From Pholis gunnellus (lineage: Eukaryota > Chordata > Actinopteri > Perciformes > Pholidae): DNA of 64,000 bases. The stretch is taken from positions 23,550,714 to 23,614,713 of the forward strand of contig OU342808.1 in the NCBI GenBank assembly GCA_910591455.2, in the 5' to 3' direction. Shown here piece by piece: positions 52,112-61,506 of the stretch. The stretch's first letter is position 1, and every line of letters begins with the position of its first letter. Below the pieces are notes generated by a model. That model had not been told where the DNA came from and did not search any database. It saw only the letters and a list, made by a program, of their open reading frames with translations. The position numbers were made by a program, and so were the translations under genes.

Positions 52112-53462
52112 GAATGCGACATCAAAGGGACTTCAGTTCAAACTTAGCCGGTGGACACAAATTCAATTTCCCTTGAGAATCAGATCTTTGTGTGCAGCAC
52201 CAGCTCACTGAATTACTGCTTTACTGTATTCAAATAATTAGTTCACTAGATTCTCAACTCACCAACTCTGAAGTACTGCAAGACTTGTGTTTTCATTCTG
52301 TTTTCCTTCAACAGCAACACAGTTATGATTGAAAGTTCATCCTTGAACTTGGAAAACAGCCGTCAAAATCATCTCACCACTCATCTATTCGGTGGCTGTT
52401 CCGGTGCTTTTTGATCAAATTACATGATCTTCTTCAACAGATGGAGGTGCTAATTCCTTGTGGTGAGTTTATTTTCTCAACAGCAATGATACTGTGTCAC
52501 TGAGAACAGCTTTGTGTGGCACAAAAATATCAACTTTCTACCAATGTCTACAACAAGCTTGTATTGTTGGACGTGGAGAAGGTATTCTTCACTTCACCAC
52601 AGGGAGGCAGAAGTGAGCAGTTGGTCATGCGAGGGTTGAACGCTGCCATGAACTGGATCAAAAGGAGGAGAATCAGGGGCTTTAATGCAGACAGAGCAGG
52701 CAGCTCGGTAGAGAGAGCGGGTCCCTAACAAAGTGTTAAGTGAACAACAGGCTTTACTGGTGATTCAGATTGTCACATTGGACACACACCTGTGCTCAAG
52801 AAGGACCTTGAAATATGTTTACTTTAGTGCAATTTATTATACAATCTCTTAAAGAGGCAAACGAATCTCCATCATGGTTTCATTTTCAATGACAGAGTTA
52901 ACACATTTAACTTATTCTACATCTGATTATTTGGTATTTTTGTCATCAACAGATTAATATGTCTGTTGAGGCTTCATATTAACTAGCATGCATCAGGGCC
53001 CGTCATGATGGTGTTCACTGGTGTCCATCGTCTAACCACCTTACTCCAAAACAAATGAATGAGATGTGAACAATCTGCACCATCAGTGGTGAGTGAAAAA
53101 ATAAGTGTATGAAGAAGTTGTATACTAAAAGAAAACACCAAACAAAAGCAACCAAAGAGATGTGGACAATGTGGGAGCTGAGAGAGGCTGAACTGACCAG
53201 CTTCGCAGGCTTGCAAGCTCATCGGCCCGGTGAGCGAACGATCAGCCAACCGCCTGCAAGACGAGGAGAAAACACAAGCAGGCCAGGCAGAGCGGAGACA
53301 CAGGAGGGGTCCTCGCAATGCAACATCAGAGAATCATGCAATTTTCCTCTGATTTTGTTGTTTGTGAATAGAAATAATCATCATTTGAATGTGTATTAAA
53401 TCACTTTCCTGTAGCTAAACTCAAAAGGTGCTTTGTTTTTGTTGTTGTTGTGTAATTTGCAG

Positions 53463-53630
53463 TTTCAAACACCAGAGGGCAGCAGCACACATGACTTGCA
53501 GCACGTGCCAGACTGTAAGCAGTCACAAGCCCGAGTGGAAGAAGTCAAAGCTTTGATATCAAGTGTTATGAACAGGATGCGTCCACCGCACACATCTGAG
53601 TCCGACACTCACAAGAGGAAGAGGAAGTGA
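53463..53630 (+). other. Candidate 3'-terminal coding exon, unknown gene (weak)
   Basis: A pyrimidine-rich, T-dominated tract and TTTGCAG (ending 53462) precede an open frame of 55 codons, starting FQTPEGSSTHD and ending in the basic run His-Lys-Arg-Lys-Arg-Lys before TGA at 53628-53630. An ATTAAA lies at 53760-53765. The peptide has charged, helix-compatible text (QARVEEVKALISSVMNRM), but I recognise no family, and upstream frames at 52516-52728 and 53109-53220 do not join it convincingly in phase. It could easily be chance. It overlaps a CTCF-like motif. Confidence 0.15.
53469..53482 (+). promoter_or_regulatory. CTCF-like motif, plus orientation
   Basis: ACACCAGAGGGCAG matches 13 of 14 positions of CCASYAGRKGGCRS. 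With the minus-strand motif at 45544-45557 it makes a divergent pair between the znrf3 and xbp1 promoters. Confidence 0.4.
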
Positions 53631-54090
53631 CACGCCATGAAGACGGACGCAGGTTGTGATGAACGGAAGATTAACGTGGGTTTCATCATTTTGAGGGCCG
53701 GACGTCTTCCCTCTTGCCTCTGTGTTGCATCAGATCAATGTTGCATCATAATGCAGCCGATTAAATCGGTCCAAGTGAAGACCAACTCATGCATGTCACC
53801 GTTAGAGCCACACACACAATGATTGGACTTCTTTCTCCCCGCAGATTTGTAATCTATTGTCTTTTGCATGAGCATATTTTTCACTGTCACAGTCAGTGAA
53901 CAGTCAGTGTGTCCTATGTGTGTGCATGTAGAATAGACTCACTATTTAGGGCAATTTACACCAACACACTTTTAACTACACATTTTAAAGATCCTGCAGT
54001 CAAAAGTGAGCACAACAGCATCAACAGCTCCTGCACAGTCTTGCCTTCCTGTGTCTGAACAGTGCAGCGTCGTCGCTGGCAGAACAGTGT

Positions 54091-54112
54091 TGTTGTTGTT
54101 GTTGTTGTTGTT
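54091..54112 (+). repeat. (GTT)n trinucleotide array
   Basis: About seven GTT units. A G16 run lies at 54611-54626. Confidence 0.9.
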
Positions 54113-55578
54113 CGTCTGCCAGTACAGTGAGAGCAGAGTAAATGTGGCCCGTTGAACAAAAAAGAGCGCCGTGTCAGCTCTCTGTACCAACAAAGCACGG
54201 CTTATCCGGGCGAACAAAGTGTCTGCAGAGACCCTAAGACAATTACAGAGAGGGACGGACAACAAAGCGCTGCTCCACTGCTTTGCATTTAGGTCAAACT
54301 ATACTGAAAGATGTATTTTGGCTTCGATTGTTATACCGTTCCCACAAACGTCATTTGGCGCAGAGACTGTGTGATGGATGGATTCATTAACAAATGTGCG
54401 ACGCACATCGTAGAGGAGTTTCTCTGATCCAAGAGCAGGGACATTTTACTGCCCGCATACAAAATGTGTGATGCAAAGTGGTGGACGCCTTATCAGTCGA
54501 GTGGACATGGCGCACGTGCATTCACACACTGGATAATGAGACGAGTGATTGTCGGTCTAACTGGCGTGGAGATATCAAGGCCCAACCAACACCCCAGTGG
54601 ATTGTGGGTAGGGGGGGGGGGGGGGGAGATGGGACATGGAGAGGAGGCATATAGGCAAACACACTGAAACCGCCCCCCCCCCTGCAGCTGGATGTTGTCC
54701 CAGGGTGTGATCCTGCTCACCCCTCTTTTGTCCAGCCCACCTTTGCCCTATAACACCACCGTTTACACCTGAGACCGCCCCGGTGAGCACACACAGGCGA
54801 TACTGTGGAAAAAAACAAACAAACAAGCATGAGTATTTTTGTTCTTAATGACAATGTGAGTGCTGTAACCGCTCAAATGTTAATGTTTTTATCAAGATTA
54901 TGAAAAAATGGGTTGGAGTGAAGTGTGGGATACACAGTTACTGATCTTTGAAGGGACCGTTTTCAAGCCATAAAATACAGATTGTCAATCGTTATTATAA
55001 ATTATAAATCCTCTATTCAAAATAATAAAATTCTTTCAGACGGAAACTAATTGGTTCCAAAGTTTCTCCCTATATGATTAATTTATTTAGAGAATCAAAA
55101 ACAAAGCAGCTATATAAAAACGTGCAAATGAACATTTCTCTTTTTTAGGTTTTATAAGCTGCGTTTATGTATCTGTTTGAATATCAGCCATTGTGACATA
55201 ATTCATTAAACAACTTTGAGTTATCATCAGAATTCTGTTTGGACAGGTAAAAAAAATCATGCACAGAGTACAAAACATGTGGGACAAACATAAAAGATGC
55301 AGACAAAAGACGGAACACAATGTCCTGAGACAGAAGAATAGTTGGCACGGTTTGGATACCACAGGGTGCAGTTTTTATTCATCTGGAAGGCCTGGTTATA
55401 TCTTACATCACAGCCAGGTCCCTCCCCATCTGGAAGAAATAAGTGTGATATACACACCCTGAGATGTTATTTTTTTATGCTTTTGGGATTGGTCCATTTT
55501 GAATTGTGGTTTCGAGGATCCACCCGCTTTAATCACAGGCTCCAAGTTTGAGCTGAAGGGAGGATCCCCACCTCTGCA

Positions 55579-55582
<4 letters not shown>

Positions 55583-55620
<38 letters not shown>
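55583..55620 (+). repeat. (GT)n microsatellite
   Basis: An uninterrupted GT array. Confidence 0.97.
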
Positions 55621-55622
<2 letters not shown>

Positions 55623-56021
55623 AGCAGAGTTGGTCTTACTGGTTGAGCAGCCAGGGCGGACTACACTTCGGTTTAGCTGTGCACACAATCCCTCTGATTG
55701 CCTCCAAGGAAGATTATCTGAATCCAGGATGTGTAACCAACGATTTAAAGCCGACACTGCAAATAACGTTAATCTGCTTGTCTCGTGTTACAAAATATAA
55801 ATTACTCTGATAACACAGCAAATATTCACCCATTTCTATTTAAGAACTCACGCTAACATACCAAATTAAAAAAAAAGGCAAAATCCCGTACAACAACCAA
55901 ATAACAAACAAAATAAGAATTAGCCATTTCACGGCTGGTTATGTGTCGGACTATTTCTTGGCTTTAGACAAACGAGATACAACGCGTCAGTGAGCTTTCG
56001 AGGTTCAGCAGATTTTGTCAC

Positions 56022-56115
56022 CAATGGACAGAGCCAGGCTAGCTGTTCTCAGGCTTTGTGCTAAGCTACCCTAACCGTCTGCCAGCTGTGGCTTCTTTAA
56101 GGGACATAAGAACTG
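56022..56115 (+). repeat. Dispersed repeat B, copy 3
   Basis: GGACAGAGCCAGGCTAGCTGTT, then GGCTTTGTGCTAAGCTACCC and CCAGCTGTGGCTTC, follow the same word order as the copies at 31175 and 50795. Confidence 0.65.
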
Positions 56116-56517
56116 GGTTTCTGTGTATGTAGTCATTTGGTGACAATGTTTCTGATTTGTAACAGTTGTTTTTTGTAATGAATACAAGGTTTCAAGATGC
56201 TCAAGGGCTCTCCTCAAGGCCACACCGTCTCGCTGCCTGTGTGGTTCAAGGTCTCGCTCAAGTATTCTCCAAATGCACTCTACATTCTTTTGAACCAGTC
56301 AGGCAGCAAGGACCTTTAAAGTCTGAGAGCGTCTTGAGTCTCCTTGTCTCGTGCTGTATTCAATGAGAGGTAATTGTTTGTGCTAACGTTGTGGTGTTAC
56401 ACCCATTTAAGCACATCATGTATTAAGAGGATTTTCATTAAGTACTTACAGCGTCTTAGTTAGTGGTTACAACGCTCTCTTCTATAAGTTAGTACACTGG
56501 TATGAGTCCATCGGTAT

Positions 56518-57281
56518 GTGGTGGAATGTAACTAAGTACATGAAGGTATTTGTACTTGTTTTCATTTCATGCTATTTTATACTTACATATATATACATTT
56601 CAGAGGCAAATATTGTACTTTTTAGACATTTGACAGCTTTGACTTTTCAGATCAAGATTCTATCAGATGACAAGCATTAAGAATAACTATAATACGATAA
56701 ACAATCTGTTCGCTGATGGTCTCGTTCACTTATGTTGATCATGAGGAGGCATCATTAGTAAATAGGAACTGTTTCATAACTAGTTAAAAGTTCCTCACAA
56801 TAACTTTAAAGTGCTGTTTCCATGTTAATCAAGGATAAAGGTCCAGTAATGTCATTAAATAACACTCGCAGGGCCCATTCACAGAGACAAATCGTATCAT
56901 TTTGTGTCTTTGAGTACATTTTGCTGAAATACTTTTGTGCTTTTACTTAAAGGTGTAGTGTGTCGGTTCAGGCGACATCTAGCCAGCGTGTCGTTTGTCC
57001 ATTCTGGGCTCCTGTAGAAACATGGTGGCCGGCTCCTTGAAGAGAACCCGCTCCGTACGCGGATATAAGCGGCTCATTCTAAAGGTACCAAAAACACAAT
57101 TTGTGTTTTCAGGTGATTATACACTAAAGAAAACATACTTGATAATATTATATTCTAATTCTGCCAATAGATCCCCCTAAATGCTCCACACTATTCCTTT
57201 AAGTAAAGCGTTGAGTATTTGTATAGTGTGATGTCACTACTCTTATCTGGGTAAATGATTTGAATACTTTTCCCACCACTG
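56518..57281 (+). repeat. Dispersed repeat A, copy 2 (interrupted)
   Basis: It begins GTGGTGGAATGTAACTAAGTACAT and ends TTTGAATACTTTTCCCACCAC, with internal TACATTTCAGAGGCAAATATTGTAC, all characteristic of repeat A. A TTAA-flanked MITE (56951-57198) is inserted in it. Confidence 0.7.
56951..57198. mobile_element. 248-bp TTAA-flanked MITE nested in repeat A
   Basis: The left terminus is AGGTGTAGTGTG. The right terminus, reverse-complemented, is AGGAATAGTGTG (10 of 12 match). TTAA lies at 56947-56950 and 57199-57202, the target duplication of piggyBac and Kolobok elements. Removing the element and one TTAA leaves the palindrome TTTTAC-TTAA-GTAAAG, the word expected in repeat A. Interior words such as ACATGGTGGCCGGCTCC and GATTATACACTAAAGAAAAC are recurrent in fish genomes (from memory). 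Confidence 0.75.
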
Positions 57282-57902
57282 TCTATTGTTACTCTAAAAA
57301 TGTTTAAACTATGTGGACTCCACACATGATTTGCATTTTAAACGTTCAGCATTTTCAGAACAAAAGAAAATGTTTTACAGTTTGGTGACAGAGGCCCCAC
57401 TGGCTTTGTACAGAATGTAGTACTTAAGTATACATTAGAATCCCTCCGGCTACTTTGCAGAAAGGTTTGAACACTCTTCAGTTGTCACGCCTCTATCCCA
57501 CTCGGGGTTTATAACTTGAGAGCTGCATGCATTTGGGAGGTCACTTCACTGATGATAAATGTGACACTGGTCTCATGCATCGTGGGAGATCCCCCAACCG
57601 ACTTTCCAGGTCAGAAATAACTAACTGCCTTTCAGCCTGTGGCGAGAGGGAAGTGTTTTCTATCAACCATCTTCGCCTGTTCGCTCTCTCGAGTGACGTA
57701 AAGAAACTTGAAAAATAGGAAATGTTCACGGGGAAGTTTAAAGGCACAACTAATTCATTATTTGCTTTTAAGCATGTGACAAGTTAGTGTAAACTTTCAT
57801 TCGTGTGGCCCCGGGAGTTTTACCTATTTGGGCTATTTGCTGCAAATAAAAGACGTCCTGTATTGAAATCCTGTTTTTTTCCCTAATACTACGCAACACT
57901 GT

Positions 57903-57972
<70 letters not shown>
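57903..57972 (+). repeat. (CA)n microsatellite, about 70 bp
   Basis: A pure CA array. Confidence 0.98.
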
Positions 57973-58311
57973 ATCATAAACTGCTGCTCTCGCAACTCTT
58001 AGATGTTGATTCTGTCGTGACGGTAAAGCTCCGCAAACAGGCCAGTGTTTGCTCTGGCTCCTGTCGTTACTCCTGCAGAGGTGAGAGACGACGGGGCCAA
58101 AGGGCTGAAAGCTGTAAACAGTAACGGTGGTCAGAAAAAATGTGAATTCCTGTTTGAGAACAAATAGGAGTTCCAGAAAGAGAGAGTACTTGTGAGCTTG
58201 CTTAATGTGTTTTTTGGCAGTTTTATGACAGAGGCTCGGGGGAGGGGGGGATAGCTGCTTGTAGACAAAATGCTTAAAGCCACCTGAGGAGTTTTACTGC
58301 GATGGCATACT

Positions 58312-58340
58312 CATAGTAGTAGTAGTAGCAGTAGTAGTAG
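58312..58340 (+). repeat. (AGT)n trinucleotide array
   Basis: About nine TAG/AGT units with one GCA interruption. Confidence 0.9.
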
Positions 58341-59576
58341 AGCAAAGTCTTGTTATCAAAGTTGTAAACTCTATTGCATCAATTCATATCATTCACCACA
58401 CGGCTCCACATTCAACACACAAAGTAAACTGAACAATTCAACCCCTTGTTGTGTTAAAAGTTGAGCAACACTGTGGTTGTTGCGTTGTAGGATAAAGAAC
58501 TTATGTTTTACTCTTCATGGCTCAAGCTAACCACAGTCTCACTACACACCTTTGAGGCCCGCTTCATATGAAGTTCATTATTATAAAAATCTGAACTGAA
58601 ATGGAACAGAAACGTCTTTATTTGTGTTCTGTCAAAAATGCAGCAAATTGTTATTTTGCTATTTGGTTTTATCAAACTGTAACAAATCAAAGAGTGCAAA
58701 CATTTAACAATAATTGATGATTCCTGCTTTATTTTTTTTTAATCTGCAATATGCTGATGATAACATAATAATGCTCTTGAAATAATTTTGTAAAAAAATG
58801 TGAAACCTCCTTCAGTGGAGGAAAACATTAAAGGTATCATTTCACAGACAAGAAACTGACAAACACATCACTCCAACAGTCCTGTACAGGAAATATGCAA
58901 TGAGCCCTTCGGGGAAAGCCATCAGAGTGGTAAAGCTTGTTTAGTGTGTAATTAAACTCCTTCAAAGGAAAGAATGAGGAAATGCTAACGTGCAAGACAA
59001 AGAGCAGGGAGCATCCGATGTCTCAATGAGGGTTTAAAAATCAAGAATATCTCCTATACTTGAAACCAAAAACAATGTGTGACCTGTTATGCTATGGTGG
59101 CATTTATGTTCTTAGCTTCAGCTGACATAAAATATAAAACATCAATGTGATATTTTTGTATTATCTTAAAACAATCATAAAGTGCTGCTTGATTACAGAG
59201 GTTGTAAATATCATATAAGGATGAAATAACAACGACATGGTGGTTCCAGGAAACTCCAAATCTATGTCACAGCTATACGATCAATGAAGAGAAAGTACTG
59301 TAGGTTTAAAGTGTATGTGATGAAGTCTGGGTGGCTCAAATCTGATGCAACTCCTGGAAACAAGGACCTGAGAATACACTGAAATCCCAGTTTACTCCAT
59401 CAAACAGTCAAGTCGGGCTCACATGGTCCCGTACCGGTAGAATATAATACAATAAAATATTTAAAATGTCATGTTGAAACAGGAATTGACAAATGTCTTG
59501 ATAAGAAACAACACTTCAAGGAACTACGGGGTCATTTAGCCTGAAACTTCAAATGCAAATTTCAACAGCACGGCGA

Positions 59577-59581
59577 CCAAT
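59577..59581 (+). promoter_or_regulatory. CCAAT box upstream of xbp1
   Basis: ACCAATCAC lies 216 bases before the xbp1 ATG. It is a good NF-Y site and NF-Y is the usual ERSE partner. TGCGTCAT at 59600-59607, 19 bases downstream, resembles an ATF/CRE half-site. Confidence 0.5.
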
Positions 59582-59619
59582 CACAGGTCGTAAACAAGTT
59601 GCGTCATAGCCGCTGGTAG

Positions 59620-59638
59620 CCTATCAGCTGTCACCACG
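59620..59638 (+). promoter_or_regulatory. ER stress response element-like site of xbp1
   Basis: CCTAT, nine bases, then CCACG. This matches the ERSE layout CCAAT-N9-CCACG with exact spacing, a perfect ATF6/XBP1 half, and one mismatch in the NF-Y half. XBP1 is known to be induced by ATF6 through an ERSE and to sustain its own transcription, so its position 159 bases before the ATG fits. The mismatch may weaken NF-Y binding. The true CCAAT box 39 bases upstream could compensate. Confidence 0.55.
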
Positions 59639-59639
59639 A

Positions 59640-59796
59640 CAGTAGAAAAAGATCGCAGGCGCAGTCCATCTTGTCCAACAGTTGAGAATTACCGGCGATC
59701 GGGTTTGACCAGGGAAACCCTTCAGGTTTCTTCTGATTTCATTAAAGGATACCCGATTATTATTTCAGACGCCGCCAAGGAGGATATACAGCAACA
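59640..59796 (+). promoter_or_regulatory. xbp1: xbp1 core promoter and 5' UTR
   Basis: GC-mixed sequence without a TATA box. No ATG occurs between 59640 and the start codon, so no upstream open frame is predicted. The start context is CAACA-ATG-G, with A at -3 and G at +4, which is strong. The transcription start itself cannot be read from the sequence. Confidence 0.6.
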
Positions 59797-60005
59797 ATGG
59801 TGGTGGTAACAGCCGGGACCCCGGGGCCCCATAAAGTGCTCCTGATATCCGGGAAACAGACGGGCTACAACCGGCCCATCTCCGTCGTCTTACCGTCGTC
59901 CAGCCCGGCGTCGTCGGACTCGGAGTCCAACTGCTCCACCGGGCCGCCCATACGGAAGAGACAGCGGCTCACACACCTGAGTCCGGAGGAGAAGGCTCTT
60001 CGCAG
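59797..60005 (+). CDS. xbp1: xbp1 exon 1 coding part
   Basis: Starts MVVVTAGTPGPHKVLLISGK and ends within the codon for Arg70 (phase 2). The donor is CAG-GTTAGT. It contains a Ser-rich linker and the nuclear-localisation-like RKRQR just before the basic region. Intron 1 spans 60006-60465 and holds no other feature. Confidence 0.95.
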
Positions 60006-61506
60006 GTTAGTCTCTAACTAAATACCCGTCATGTAACATTATTTACGGGGGTAAAACTCTATTGTTCGAGTAGCTACAGGGACACGCCCAAAGATATTGA
60101 TCCCCTTTGGATTTGCCATTTAAATCTCAGCAAAAAAAAAAAAAATTTGCGTCACTGTTGCGCCTCCTAATAGCATAAGTAGGTCATATAAACGGTTTAA
60201 AACGGTACATTTGACTTAAACGTCGTTATTGCGTCGCCTTTTGGACTCTGGTCGAGCCTGTCAAAGTGCTTATCTGAGTAATTTGACTGTTGCAGAGCAG
60301 GATACTGATATCCTGGTATGCCTGCGTGGCAAGGAAACATGGCCGGTGATTGCGCAGTACAGAGCGCTCCAAGTCAATGTCAGGGGGTTTAGTCAGCATC
60401 ACGGAAAGAATGTGTGCTAAATTCCTGTTTTTTCTTTTTTTTTTTTTTTCTTCTTCCCTTCCAAGGAAACTGAAGAACAGAGTCGCAGCTCAGACAGCCA
60501 GAGACAGGAAAAAGGCCAAGATGGGGGAGCTGGAACTGCAAGTCCTGGAGATGGAGCTGGAGGTAATTATTATTATTATTTTAATAATAAGACCAGGGTG
60601 TAGCTCGCCATGCAGGGGCCCCGTTTAACACCCACCCCACCTTCGCCCATATGTGAAAATAAAACTCACCCCCACCACTCTATTTGGTGCAGTTTCATTT
60701 CTAGTTTTGGTTCGTGCCCTTCATGCATCACTTCCCCCATAAACCGTTAAGTTTCAGGTGTAAACATCTGTTTTGTTTTTCTTTGTCCCACAGAACCAAA
60801 AACTTCACATTGAAAACAGGCTACTTCGGGAAAAATCGAGTGGCCTACTGACAGAAAACGAGGAACTGAGACAGAGACTTGGGTTGGACACCCTCGACTC
60901 AAAAGAGACGGTACGTGTGTGTGTGTTGCAGAGAGGGAGGCGGGAGTCGGGTTGACTTCTGGTGAAAGTCGTCTCTTCGGAGTGGCGAGCTCTTAATTCA
61001 CCCCCCTTTTCCCGTTCTTTTATATCACAGGTTCAGGTTTTGTTGTCCACTGGGAACGACGCAGGTTTAGGGATCGGGTCTTCTGAGTCCGCAGCACTCA
61101 GGCTACGTGTGCCTCCGCAGCAGGTGCAGGCCCAGCAGTCCCCAAATCTGAAGACTTCTCAATGGATACAGATGGTCCTGACACTACAGACAGTGAGGTA
61201 AGTCTGATAAAAAATGAAAAGATGCGTCTGAGATTAAAATCCTGTTTCCAAAGCTCTGTAATGACACCAGAGTCAGGTCATGAGTTAGTAGGTTAATCTC
61301 CTGTTTCTCTCCCCCCCCCCCACACTAGTCTGATTTGCTCATGGGCATTCTGGACATCCTTGACCCAGAGCTGTTCCTCAAGTCCTGTGAACAGGAGTGC
61401 CCGGAGCCGCAGGTGCTGCTGGTCGGAGGGGGGAACCCAGTACCTGCCGCCGCACCTGCGCCTCTGGGGGCCCCATCAGTTAAGCTGGAGGCCCTTAATG
61501 AACTGA
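59797..61506 (+). CDS. xbp1: XBP1u, unspliced product (255 aa)
   Basis: This is the protein from mRNA not cut by IRE1, and it shares residues 1-161 with XBP1s. The frame then continues ALRLRVPPQQVQAQ, closely matching human XBP1u, through a hydrophobic segment (residues 186-205) and a C-terminal arrest peptide (231-255), to TGA at 61504-61506. In mammals XBP1u pauses ribosomes, brings its own mRNA to the ER membrane for IRE1 to cut, and acts as a short-lived inhibitor of XBP1s. All the parts needed for this are visible here. Its length is six residues shorter than the human protein (261). Confidence 0.93.

Larger units (their letters stand above)
43331..59560. other. znrf3-xbp1 intergenic region
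   Basis: About 16 kb between two divergent genes. It contains AT-rich microsatellite DNA (43560-44080), several non-autonomous transposons and repeats listed separately, CTCF-like motifs, TCF/LEF-type motifs and one weak exon candidate at 53463-53630. No other protein-coding gene was recognised on either strand. The stretches not listed separately (for example 48346-49364, 51000-51840, 58342-59560) look unique but carry no identifiable signal. Confidence 0.6.

Noticed and set aside
52516..53399. Upstream exons for the 53463-53630 candidate (frames at 52516-52728 and 53109-53399)
   Set aside because: The donor at 53220 (CCCG-GTGAGC) would join in the wrong phase and hit a stop. The other frame has no convincing donor.
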